NCBI GenBank assembly: GCA_030674915.1
Contig: JASXSV010000011.1
Span: 1 to 64,000, forward strand
From: Candidatus Endonucleibacter bathymodioli
Lineage (GTDB): Bacteria > Pseudomonadota > Gammaproteobacteria > Pseudomonadales > Endozoicomonadaceae
Length of the DNA: 64,000 nt
Reading direction: 5' to 3'
Of the stretch, positions 56,698 to 64,000 are shown in pieces. The notes beneath the pieces were generated by a model. That model was not told the origin of the DNA and did no database searches. It worked only from the letters and a program-made list of their open reading frames with translations. Within the stretch, counting starts at the first letter, position 1, and every line of letters starts with the position of its first letter. Both the position numbers and the translations under genes were made by a program.

Positions 56698-57105
56698 TTG
56701 CAGGCAAATCAAGAGTTGCGAGAAGCTGGTCTCAAGGTCACCTTGCCTCGCGTAAAGATCTTGCAAGTATTAGAAGTCTCCAAAGGGCTTCATATGAGCG
56801 CTGAAGACGTATATAAATCATTGATAAATGCCAATGAAGATGTCGGCTTGGCAACGGTTTACAGGGTTTTAACTCAGTTTGAGAGCGCCGGCTTGGTTGT
56901 CCGTCATAATTTTGATGGCGAGCATGCAGTGTTTGAGCTTTCCCGTGGAGAGCATCACGATCACATGATTTGTATTGAGTCTGGAAAAATTATCGAGTTT
57001 GTCGATGAACAAATAGAAACATTACAAAGAGAGATTGTTGAAAAACACGGCTTTGAACTAGTTGATCATGTTCTGGTACTGTATGTAAGACCCAAGAAAA
57101 AGTAA
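56698..57105 (+). CDS. fur: Ferric uptake regulator Fur
   Basis: 135 residues. The start must be TTG 56698: GGAGGT lies nine nt upstream and a TAG stands three codons before it in frame. Fur pattern: LREAGLKVTLPRVKILQVLE, HMSAEDVYKSL, VGLATVYRVLTQFESAGLVV with RHNFDGEHAVFEL, and HHDHMICIESGKIIEFVDE. The regulatory metal-site histidines are present. Only the first Cys of the C-terminal CxxC is kept (CIES), as in Pseudomonas-type Fur. It represses iron-uptake genes when Fe(II) is bound. Confidence 0.95.
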   Translation: MQANQELREAGLKVTLPRVKILQVLEVSKGLHMSAEDVYKSLINANEDVGLATVYRVLTQFESAGLVVRHNFDGEHAVFELSRGEHHDHMICIESGKIIEFVDEQIETLQREIVEKHGFELVDHVLVLYVRPKKK

Positions 57106-57437
57106 CAATAGCCATCATACATAAATATGCATGAGCTTTTCTCGCCGCTTGCCCTTACCTTTAGTTACGATGGACGATCCAATAAATAGAAATACTTGAA
57201 CACAACAAAGCTGCGTCAAACTTGAGACGCATTCACACACCCAATAATCTTGATTAACAACAGTATTATATACCAACCCCCCCTTGACTACACTCACGCG
57301 CAAGCGCTCATGGGAGCTTGCTAATTTGCCACCTACTCCATTCTTCACGATGCCAGGCATAAAAATCAATACCCACACCGCGTACTTATAGCAGAAAAAA
57401 TTGCGCGCAAGTACCACATCAAGACTCTTGTTATTGG
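57106..57437. other. Gap between converging fur and recN with a partial palindromic repeat
   Basis: 57283-57367 carries a degenerate copy (CCCCTTGACTACACTCACGC, AAGCGCTCATGGGAGCTTGC, GCCACCTACTCCATTCTTCA). The 100-residue minus-strand ORF here has no family resemblance and I do not annotate it. Confidence 0.4.
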
Positions 57438-59102
57438 TTACCCTTCCAACATTTCCCGGGCATGGGCTAGGGTTGAGTTTGTGATTTCCACCCCCCCCAG
57501 CATTCTGGCAACCTCCTTGATACGGTAATCTCCCGCAAGCAATGTAATATGGGTGCGGGATTGTGAACTTGTCACTCTTTTATCCACATGCACGTGGTGA
57601 TGCCCACGAGATGCAACCTGCGGCTGATGAGTAACGCATAATACCTGACCTTTTTCTCCAAGCCCTCTCAACATCTTTCCAACAATTTCTGCTGTTCCTC
57701 CACCTATGCCCACGTCAACTTCATCAAAAACAAGGGTAAGAGCTTGGGATGTCTGGGAAATGGCAACTTGAATAGCAAGACTAATTCGCGACAATTCACC
57801 ACCAGATGCCACTTTTGCCAACGGTCTTGGCGGCAGACTTGGGTTAGTTGTTACCAAAAACTCAATATCATCTAGCCCTGCTATACTAGGAGCTTTATTA
57901 ATTCCCTGATGAATGGCAACCTTAAATAACCCTTTACTCATGCCCAGTATCTTCATGCGAGAGCTGATAATTTTCTCCAGCTTGAGCGCAGATTTTTGCC
58001 GTTTTTCTGATAATTTCTGAGCCTGCTCATGATAGGTCTCAAAAAGCCTATCAAGCTTGACTCCTAGCTCATTGGATAATTCATCATGACACTGGAGCTC
58101 TTCCAACTCATCCGCGAGAGACTGTTGCCTTTCTAACAGCTGATCTGGCTGTATTCGGTGTTTGCGAGCCAGCTCATAAATAGCACTAAGCCTCTCTTCA
58201 ATTACTTGTATACTCTGAGGGTCAGCATCAAAATAATCAACAAAACGGCTGATTTCGCCAATGGCTTCTTCAACCTGTATCTGTGCTGACGACAACATGT
58301 CAATTGATTGAGTTATTGCTGGATGATCAAAGCTTAATTCACTAAGACTATTAATACATAAAGATAACTGTTGCAGGACATTACCAGACTCATTCTCTGA
58401 ACAAATGGTATTAACCTGATGACAGGTCGTCAGGGTTTCCGTGGCACTTGTTAGCTTCCGGTAGTTCTGCTCCAACTCATGAGTTTCATTTTCTGTTAAT
58501 CCCAGCTGTGCTAATTCCTTTAGCTGATAAGAAAGCAACTGCACCCTCTCTTCTCGCTCCTGCTGAAGCGATAATAACGAATGCAGCTCCATCTGTACTT
58601 TGTCATACTCAGCGGCCAAACAGGTTACTGATGCGGCAAGCTTGCCTACATCAGCAAAATCATCCAACAACAGCTTATGACTGCTTTTTTTCAGCAAAGA
58701 CTGATGCTCATGCTGGCCATGAATATCAATTAACAACTCGCCTATAGTTTTCAGGTCTGAAAGCAGAGAGGGAGTGCCGTTAATATAGCATCGTGAGCGC
58801 CCGTCTTTAGTAATAATACGGCGTAAAATACATTCGTTTCCAGAACCCATATCATGGTTATCAAGCCATCTTCTTGCAGATGAACAGTCATTCAGATCGA
58901 AGCAGGCTCGTATTTCTGCGCGCTCGGCTCCCACCTTTACACACTGACTATCGGCACGGTCACCAATGGTAAGTCCAAGCGCGTCGAGAATAATTGACTT
59001 ACCTGCACCAGTTTCACCGGTTATAACGGTCATTCCTGACGAAATATGCAGATCCAGTTGATCGACAATAGCATAATCACTAATGGAGAGCTGATTGAGC
59101 AT
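57438..59102 (-). CDS. recN: DNA repair protein RecN
   Basis: 554 residues. SMC-like ATPase: Walker A ITGETGAGKSIILDALGL (about 27-44), a long coiled-coil middle, ABC signature ASGGELSRISLAIQ and Walker B LTLVFDEVDVGIGGGTA, then the CVTHQPQVASRGHHHV switch. It acts in recombinational repair of double-strand breaks and is usually SOS-induced; I could not identify a LexA box upstream with confidence. Normally followed by grpE; here a 4.5-kb accessory segment intervenes. Confidence 0.96.
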   Translation of the reverse strand: MLNQLSISDYAIVDQLDLHISSGMTVITGETGAGKSIILDALGLTIGDRADSQCVKVGAERAEIRACFDLNDCSSARRWLDNHDMGSGNECILRRIITKDGRSRCYINGTPSLLSDLKTIGELLIDIHGQHEHQSLLKKSSHKLLLDDFADVGKLAASVTCLAAEYDKVQMELHSLLSLQQEREERVQLLSYQLKELAQLGLTENETHELEQNYRKLTSATETLTTCHQVNTICSENESGNVLQQLSLCINSLSELSFDHPAITQSIDMLSSAQIQVEEAIGEISRFVDYFDADPQSIQVIEERLSAIYELARKHRIQPDQLLERQQSLADELEELQCHDELSNELGVKLDRLFETYHEQAQKLSEKRQKSALKLEKIISSRMKILGMSKGLFKVAIHQGINKAPSIAGLDDIEFLVTTNPSLPPRPLAKVASGGELSRISLAIQVAISQTSQALTLVFDEVDVGIGGGTAEIVGKMLRGLGEKGQVLCVTHQPQVASRGHHHVHVDKRVTSSQSRTHITLLAGDYRIKEVARMLGGVEITNSTLAHAREMLEG

Positions 59103-59135
59103 ATGGAGTCACCAGTAAATTACCGAGATAATCAA

Positions 59136-59262
59136 TATGCCCGTTTCCATAGAAAGAGTGAGGTTATTGACCACTCTCACTCACCACAATCATCTACAAC
59201 CAGCAGTCTGATAGGGCTTCGTCGTGCGTAATCTACTTACATCTTCAATGGCAACGAGTATA
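59136..59262. repeat. Dispersed palindromic repeat, full copy upstream of recN
   Basis: TATGCCCGTTTCCATAGAAA, GGTTATTGACCACTCTCACT, CATCTACAACCAGCAGTCTG, GGGCTTCGTCGTGCGTAATC, TACTTACATCTTCAATGGCA and ACGAGTATAG. It lies directly upstream of the recN start. Confidence 0.7.
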
Positions 59263-59351
59263 GTTAACTGTTTTTTTGTACAATATATTGATTGCTACTT
59301 TGGGTAAAGTGTTTATTATTTTAAACAACATTACAGCAGTAACTAATCTTC

Positions 59352-59470
59352 TATACCAATTATCCGTGAAGGACAGACTACTAACTACTCTCACCCGCCC
59401 CAATTACCTAACGCTCGTAAGCTCATAGGATTACTCTCACTAGCTGCCTACTCACATCTTCAATGGCAAG
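59352..59470. repeat. Dispersed palindromic repeat overlapping the lipase 3' end
   Basis: TATACCAATTATCCGTGAAG, TACTAACTACTCTCACCCGC, CCTAACGCTCGTAAGCTCAT, TACTCTCACTAGCTGCCTAC and TCACATCTTCAATGGCAAG. The last bases, read on the minus strand, give the final Cys-His codons and TGA stop of the lipase gene. Confidence 0.7.
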
Positions 59471-60722
59471 CTTTAGATATATATCTCCCAACAGTTAAAG
59501 CTACAAGCAAAGTACAAATAGCTACTGGATACAAACATGACGCAGCACTTTCAGGGGCATACTTATGTGCATCAGGATCAACCATGTTCTTTGACTCGAA
59601 ATAAAATTTTCTGTAAATGCCACCATTAATTATGATAGCTATATAATTCTCACAGCTATGCATTTTACTACTCGCCGTAGCTAAGCCCTCAGTAATTGCG
59701 AAAGGAGTAGTTCTGTTCGAACCAAGATAAGATCCTATAAAAGAGGACAGAAAGATATTTATGTAACCTATTCTGGGTAGGCTTATCATAATACCTGCGT
59801 GCTTGTAATAGCCAAAGCTTATGTCAGACGATCGAGAAACAAAATCAAGAGGAGCAACAAGCCTGACGTACTGAGATCCAAAGAAATTATCCATATCATC
59901 AGCGGTAGCGCTATCAAATAATGCTGGACCTCCTATTGATACAACATATAATCGGATGCGTGCAGTACAGGCTGAAGATAAATTCAGATCTCGTCCAACA
60001 AACTTGGCAGTCAGTGCAGCCTTTGCTGCGCCAAGACTATGACCAGAAAAAATTATGTTGAGCTGTATATCCTTATTCGCAGCAATATCTTCCAAACTCG
60101 AAAAACTTTTTCCGCACACGGCAGACACCTGATCAGCAATGGCCATTTTCACATTATAGTATGATGACATGGCTGCCGTCACGAATCCTGCATGGGCCGA
60201 TCCTTCGAATGGCGCAGGCAGCGTCTTTCTAAGGACATTCATATCGGTTGCAATACTGGACTCTGTCGCAGTAGTCCCCTGAAAAGCAACGAATACTGTT
60301 ACGCTATTTACGTTCTGGCTTTTGTTTAACTTCACTGCAACAAACCCTGACTGTTCTGTTACCTCAAGCTCCATATTACTCAAGTCCAAGCCAGCTAAAG
60401 CACCCTCTGTAAGTATGTGGTTCTGTGTGTATTTTAGAACGGGTCGGAAAATATTGGCCCCCTTAATTCCGACCTCTCCCTTAAATGATTGAAAGCTCCA
60501 ACCTGATTCTCGGCCAGCACCGCTGTTAGCCTTTTCCGGATAATAAGCCCTTAAAGAAAAAATGAGCGATTGATGTAAATCATCAGGATTTAAAAACTTT
60601 AATGTTCTCTTTGTAGGTGCATCATCCCCACTGGCCACATTAGGATCGCTAGCTAATAATGGCATGGATATTAATGCCGAAGCGATGAGCACATTCAATA
60701 TAGGTGCGTACTTTTTAAACAT
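59460..60722 (-). CDS. Secreted class 3 (alpha/beta-hydrolase) lipase
   Basis: 420 residues. Signal peptide ILNVLIASALISMPLLAS (cleavage near residue 25). Lipase class 3 features: VFVAFQGTT (oxyanion region), AHAGFVTAAMSSYYNV, nucleophile elbow FSGHSLGAAKAALTA with Ser at about residue 228, YVVSIGGPALFD, a candidate Asp in VRLVAPLDFVSRSSD and a His in YYKHAGIMI. A C-terminal hydrophobic segment (YPVAICTLLVALTVG) may anchor it. It probably hydrolyses host or membrane lipids outside the cytoplasm. It lies in an accessory insertion between recN and grpE. The stop codon comes from a palindromic repeat. Confidence 0.85.
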   Translation of the reverse strand: MFKKYAPILNVLIASALISMPLLASDPNVASGDDAPTKRTLKFLNPDDLHQSLIFSLRAYYPEKANSGAGRESGWSFQSFKGEVGIKGANIFRPVLKYTQNHILTEGALAGLDLSNMELEVTEQSGFVAVKLNKSQNVNSVTVFVAFQGTTATESSIATDMNVLRKTLPAPFEGSAHAGFVTAAMSSYYNVKMAIADQVSAVCGKSFSSLEDIAANKDIQLNIIFSGHSLGAAKAALTAKFVGRDLNLSSACTARIRLYVVSIGGPALFDSATADDMDNFFGSQYVRLVAPLDFVSRSSDISFGYYKHAGIMISLPRIGYINIFLSSFIGSYLGSNRTTPFAITEGLATASSKMHSCENYIAIIINGGIYRKFYFESKNMVDPDAHKYAPESAASCLYPVAICTLLVALTVGRYISKACH

Positions 60723-61257
60723 CTTGGCGCTATCTCTCTAGTATTATACTAAAAATCCTTTTTATATATTGGTGATCTGCACACTGACAAGACGAAATAT
60801 TTAATCCTCTCACACTGCAGTCAACAGATAACAAATACATTCTTTTCTTTCATGAAGGTATATACACGCCGCCAGCAGTATCTTTCCCTCACAGAGAAAA
60901 TGTAATATAGCCCAAATTATAATTCTTGTCCAGAGAGACAGTGTTTTTACTATATATATAAATATAACGAATAAACCCTTATTTATAAGAGTATAGTTGC
61001 TCTATAGCCTATCAAGATCCATCGTAGAACAGCAGTTATCATTTACTAATCGCGAGCATCACCATAAACGTCGTGAGACGCATAAAGAAAAGCTTCTGGG
61101 TAAGATGGATAAGCTAACACCATAGAAATATACCTAGGTTTTTCTTAGTAAAGATATATCTTAAACTTATCAATTTAAATTATTGTATTGAACTTTTATT
61201 GATGCGGTCACTCTAACTAAAGGTGCGTAGGAAATGAATAAGTGGTAATAATGGATA
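60723..61257. other. Intergenic region upstream of the lipase
   Basis: AT-rich, with a small inverted repeat at about 60977-61003 (CCCTTATTTATAAGAG). No gene or IS remnant is recognised. Confidence 0.35.
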
Positions 61258-61394
61258 GAGACCTTTGCGCGAGACGTGATTCTATTCACTGATGAAGCAA
61301 AAAAACACGAAAAAAGAGAACTCATATTTATAAACTATCGTTTAGTATGACTTTAACGAAGCTAGTTTGCACAAAAACAATATGCAAATGTCTT
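61258..61394. mobile_element. MITE, copy 2 (137 bp) with 5-bp target duplication
   Basis: Begins GAGACCTTTGCGCGA at 61258 and ends GCAAATGTCTT at 61394. It is flanked by GGATA at 61253-61257 and 61395-61399. Terminal repeat and duplication length match the resident IS5-family elements. Internal sequence aligns with the inverse of 51414-51551. No coding capacity. Confidence 0.8.
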
Positions 61395-61499
61395 GGATAA
61401 TATTATTCATTACATGCTACTACATATGCTTTTTGTTTTCTCATTATCACCAAACATATTTTCTATATATTGATATTTTATAATGGAGATGATGGAATT

Positions 61500-62492
61500 A
61501 TGAATATAATTAATTCAGGCTTTGATGCCTTGTATAAAATCCCTGCTGCGTGTGTAAATGCAGGTAGAGCCATGGCAGCTTCAGTATCCAATGAATTAAA
61601 TAAGGGCTTCTCATGGGTTATGCCAGATGCATATAATACAAGTATTAATGAAAGGGAGTGCAAGCAAAATATTTCAAAAAAAGGTGGCAATTTAACTGAA
61701 GAAGAAGCCAAGCTGGTAGTAGCTTACAATAATATTCCTGTTATAAGCTGCGTGGTTGCAAGCAACCCATATACAGTTAGTGTTACAAATCAGTGCTGCA
61801 TGTATAATATGAATCTAGGCGTAGATAAGACGGGTACTGCTAGCATCGTCCCCATGCTAACTGCGACGATTTCTGCTCAGGAGAGCATGTCTCGGGAAGA
61901 GACTCGCATCCTTGAGTCAGAAATTTCAGATTTAAGGCTGGGAGCTTTATGCGCTTTCGGTAACTGTGATGGTAGGTCTCAAGACAACGGATTAGGACGC
62001 TTTCAGGTACACCCATCCGATTCTAATCCCGCTGACTATCAAGGCGTAAGGTACACTGGACTTACAATAGAATTAAAAAGCAAGAATTGCACGAAAAATA
62101 CAATAGCTAAACAAGCTGATATTATAAAAGAACAGCATTTCGGGAAAGATCTTTACATTTGTCATGATGATAAAGATACAGCTAAATCTTTTGATGTTAG
62201 TAATCTTAATGCCTTTACAGATTTCAAGAAAAATTACATATGCATTCCTGGTAAAAAAGGTGCGTATGAAGTTATAATATCATCTAATATATGTAAAACG
62301 AATGACAGATACTCTAGTCTAGCTCAACAATATCTTAGAGGCACGTATCAAGCAATTGCTCTAATACATAGACCGGAAATCACTAGACAAGATGAAGATC
62401 AGCCAATTAGTAACATTAATGTCGTTTCACGAAAACGCCCCCATGAGAACTCCTCTTGTTTTGAAGGCTCGTCGAAAAGAAGAAAGTGTTAA
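61500..62492 (+). CDS. Unrecognised protein with a C-terminal bipartite nuclear localisation signal
   Basis: 330 residues from ATG 61500 (GGAGATGATGGAATT directly upstream). No signal peptide and no membrane helix. It has 17 or so cysteines, an acidic region (TISAQESMSREETRILESEI), a central GALCAFGNCDGRSQDNGLGR segment and a lysine-rich second half. The last 20 residues hold RKR, a 12-residue spacer and KRRK, a textbook bipartite nuclear localisation signal. This is unusual for a bacterial cytosolic protein and suggests delivery to a host nucleus. No family is recognised. It sits with the lipase in the recN-grpE insertion, behind a MITE. Confidence 0.6.
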   Translation: MNIINSGFDALYKIPAACVNAGRAMAASVSNELNKGFSWVMPDAYNTSINERECKQNISKKGGNLTEEEAKLVVAYNNIPVISCVVASNPYTVSVTNQCCMYNMNLGVDKTGTASIVPMLTATISAQESMSREETRILESEISDLRLGALCAFGNCDGRSQDNGLGRFQVHPSDSNPADYQGVRYTGLTIELKSKNCTKNTIAKQADIIKEQHFGKDLYICHDDKDTAKSFDVSNLNAFTDFKKNYICIPGKKGAYEVIISSNICKTNDRYSSLAQQYLRGTYQAIALIHRPEITRQDEDQPISNINVVSRKRPHENSSCFEGSSKRRKC

Positions 62493-62675
62493 TCAACTAC
62501 AGTAACTGCCACGTAGGTGCGCTACCAGTTGCTGAATGAGGGTATTAATTTTTGTAAGTCCTTTGCTATTGATTTACCAAAAACTTGGTACACTCAATGT
62601 CCTTTAGAATATTTTACTCAAGCTATTCGCATCTTGCTGTGTGATTAAATCTTTCAACGTAAGTGTTGCATACAT
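62493..62675. other. Intergenic region 3' of the NLS protein gene
   Basis: No gene, terminator or repeat that I can support. Confidence 0.3.
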
Positions 62676-63180
62676 TCATATTGAAAGCGTGTTTTTAGAC
62701 GAATGCACCCTGTTTTTGGTCGAGGACGAAGCTCTTATTAATGTAGCATCCACCATGGCGCCTTTTGGAAGTGCAAGACATTGTAGTTGCAAGTGCTCAC
62801 TGACCGTAGCAAACAACTTGTTAGTCAATTGCTTACGCCCCAACAGGTGCCGAAATTTCAGGATAGTTGTTTCATCAAGCAACCGATCTTCGCACAGCTC
62901 CAATTTGACAAATCTTCTCATTGATTGAATTTCATACAGTGCGTCTTCCAGCATCGGATCGGATAATTGAAACCATTATTGCATGAGATAAATACGCAGC
63001 ATTGTTGTCAGGCAGATCGGCTGCCAGCTCCGACATCCACTTTTCGGGTAATGTGGCTCAATGATTGCTTCAAAGGCTGCCCAAAGAACACAGGATTCCA
63101 TTTTCTCAAAAAATAACTCTTTTCGCATTTTGCGTTTTTTGGCTGCGTAACTGAGTAACGCAAAACTTTATTGCTTCATT
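62676..63180 (-). pseudogene. IS5-type transposase, N-terminal half remnant
   Basis: The minus strand reads, through stops, AAKKRKMRKELFFEKMES, IIEPHYPKSG, TTMLRIYLMQ, WFQLSDPMLEDALYEIQSMR with RFVKLELCEDRLLDETTILK, and KGAMVDATLIRASSSTKN. These are the ordered N-terminal motifs of a common IS5 subgroup up to the first catalytic Asp. The C-terminal half is missing. Confidence 0.8.
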
Positions 63181-63487
63181 TTGGATAACCGCCTTGCCCA
63201 TAGCGATGCTATTTTACCAGGTCCTAGAGACTCAATCAGAGACTCCCTAATATAGAAGTATGGATAAGAAACAAGTGAGCTCACTCTCATTAACCTAAGA
63301 GTAACAGCCATATAGAAAGGATGACTGGGGTGATTGGGCTGATTTGTAGCAACCCTCAACCTCACTCTTCCAAAGGAAGTGGACGCCACCCTCTCCAAGG
63401 CACCTTTCCTTTCTCCAACTTTGTTTAGACACAATTTTTTATCTCATAAAATCAAATTAACATATCGTGCTATTTTTGTTTTTATTC
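63181..63487. other. Intergenic region upstream of the grpE promoter
   Basis: No convincing gene. The short minus-strand ORF at 63168-63434 does not resemble any family. Possible traces of the dispersed repeat near 63270-63370 are too weak to call. Confidence 0.3.
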
Positions 63488-63516
63488 CTTGAATAGCATG
63501 TTGTTGCCCCAATATA
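63488..63516 (+). promoter_or_regulatory. Sigma-32 (heat-shock) promoter of grpE
   Basis: CTTGAA at 63488-63493, a 13-bp spacer, then CCCCAATATA at 63507-63516. This is close to the RpoH consensus CTTGAA-N13-14-CCCCATnT, and it lies about 70 bp before the grpE start. Confidence 0.7.
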
Positions 63517-63584
63517 GCCAAAAAAGTACTTTAAGTTGAGCCTGTTAACGCCCATGAGCAGACCTAGAATTCAGGAGATGTAAC

Positions 63585-64000
63585 ATGACTGTAGAAAATC
63601 GTGAGGCTGGGGAAGAATCCCCCCATATTGAAGGAGAAACGGCTGAAGCTAATGCTTCTGAGCAAGCTGAAAAGATTGAGCAGGAAACAGAAGAAAAGGA
63701 ACCATTTGAGGCTGAACCAAAGAATACGGTTAACCTCTTGCGAGAACATGCAGAGTTAACTACTGCCTTTAATGAAAAGAAAGACCAATTATTGCGAGCA
63801 CAGGCTGAAACTCAAAATATTAAGCGCCGGGCCGCGATCGATGTAGAGAAGGCTCATAAATTCGCATTGGATAAATTTGTAGAAGGACTCCTGCCTGTTG
63901 TGGACAGTCTTGAGAAAGGAATAGAAAGCGCCGCCCAGACTGATGGTAAGCATGACGCCATGAAAGAGGGAATGGAGCTCACTTTAAAGCTTTTCCTTGA
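63585..64000 (+). CDS. grpE: Nucleotide exchange factor GrpE (partial, continues beyond the window)
   Basis: The first 138 codons are in the window. AGGAG lies seven nt before ATG 63585. An acidic, unstructured N-terminus (EAGEESPHIEGETAEANASE) is followed by the coiled-coil helix (KKDQLLRAQAETQNIKRRA) and FALDKFVEGLLPVVDSLEKG, then MKEGMELTLKLFL, all typical of GrpE. It releases ADP from DnaK in the heat-shock chaperone cycle; dnaK probably follows outside the window. Confidence 0.96.
   Translation, partial: MTVENREAGEESPHIEGETAEANASEQAEKIEQETEEKEPFEAEPKNTVNLLREHAELTTAFNEKKDQLLRAQAETQNIKRRAAIDVEKAHKFALDKFVEGLLPVVDSLEKGIESAAQTDGKHDAMKEGMELTLKLFL

Noticed and set aside
32607..59470. Integron attC sites as an explanation for the dispersed palindromes
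   Set aside because: Length is similar, but the copies lie among single housekeeping genes in both orientations, lack the GTTRRRY core pattern, and no integrase is present.

Overview
The window comes from a host-associated gammaproteobacterium. The right half keeps typical gammaproteobacterial gene orders (xseB-ispA-dxs; ribBA-nusB-thiL-pgpA; ratA-rnfH-bamE-fur-recN-grpE; anmK, an M23 peptidase and tyrS). The left half is a decaying, IS-rich accessory region full of secreted or eukaryote-like proteins. Long AT-rich intergenic stretches, many broken transposases and host-directed domains suggest an Endozoicomonadaceae-like symbiont or intracellular parasite. That placement is inference; no 16S or other definitive marker is present.

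Layout. 1-545: IS30 remnant. 1172-4468: secreted protein with 17 LDL-receptor class A (LDLa)-like modules. 5151-15169: six tandem copies of an unrecognised secreted protein family, separated by transposase remnants. One copy is frameshifted, one has its last codons replaced by an intact-ended IS30 element, and a 3363-bp unit is duplicated in tandem. 15428-16321: secreted HAD/DUF2608-like phosphatase. 16741-21493: two paralogous putative OTU-like cysteine proteases around a second LDLa protein. 21858-30633: three near-identical IS5-family elements, each with its own 5-bp target duplication, around a 1268-residue surface protein with a beta-helix-like region and a queuosine-precursor transporter. 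31-34 kb: remnants plus ribH and folK. 34.3-59.1 kb: mostly housekeeping backbone (csp, anmK, ribD, mepM-like, tyrS, nitrilase, AGCS symporter, xseB-ispA-dxs, ribA, pgpA, thiL, nusB, ribBA, ratA, rnfH, bamE, fur, recN). 59.4-62.5 kb: an accessory insertion between recN and grpE holding a secreted class 3 lipase and a cytosolic protein ending in a classical bipartite nuclear localisation signal. The window ends inside grpE, which has a sigma-32-like promoter.

Two dispersed repeat systems cut across this. One is a degenerate, roughly 120-bp palindromic repeat found in almost every intergenic region of the backbone; it supplies the last codons and stop of pgpA and of the lipase. The other is a 137-138 bp MITE (two copies) whose ends and 5-bp target duplication match the resident IS5-family element, so that element probably mobilises it.

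Functionally, the accessory genes look like a host-interaction toolkit: surface LDLa and beta-helix proteins, an amplified secreted family with a variable segment, candidate OTU proteases and a candidate nuclear effector. The backbone supplies riboflavin, isoprenoid, thiamine diphosphate, phospholipid, outer-membrane-assembly, iron-regulation and repair functions. The riboflavin genes are scattered rather than in one operon.
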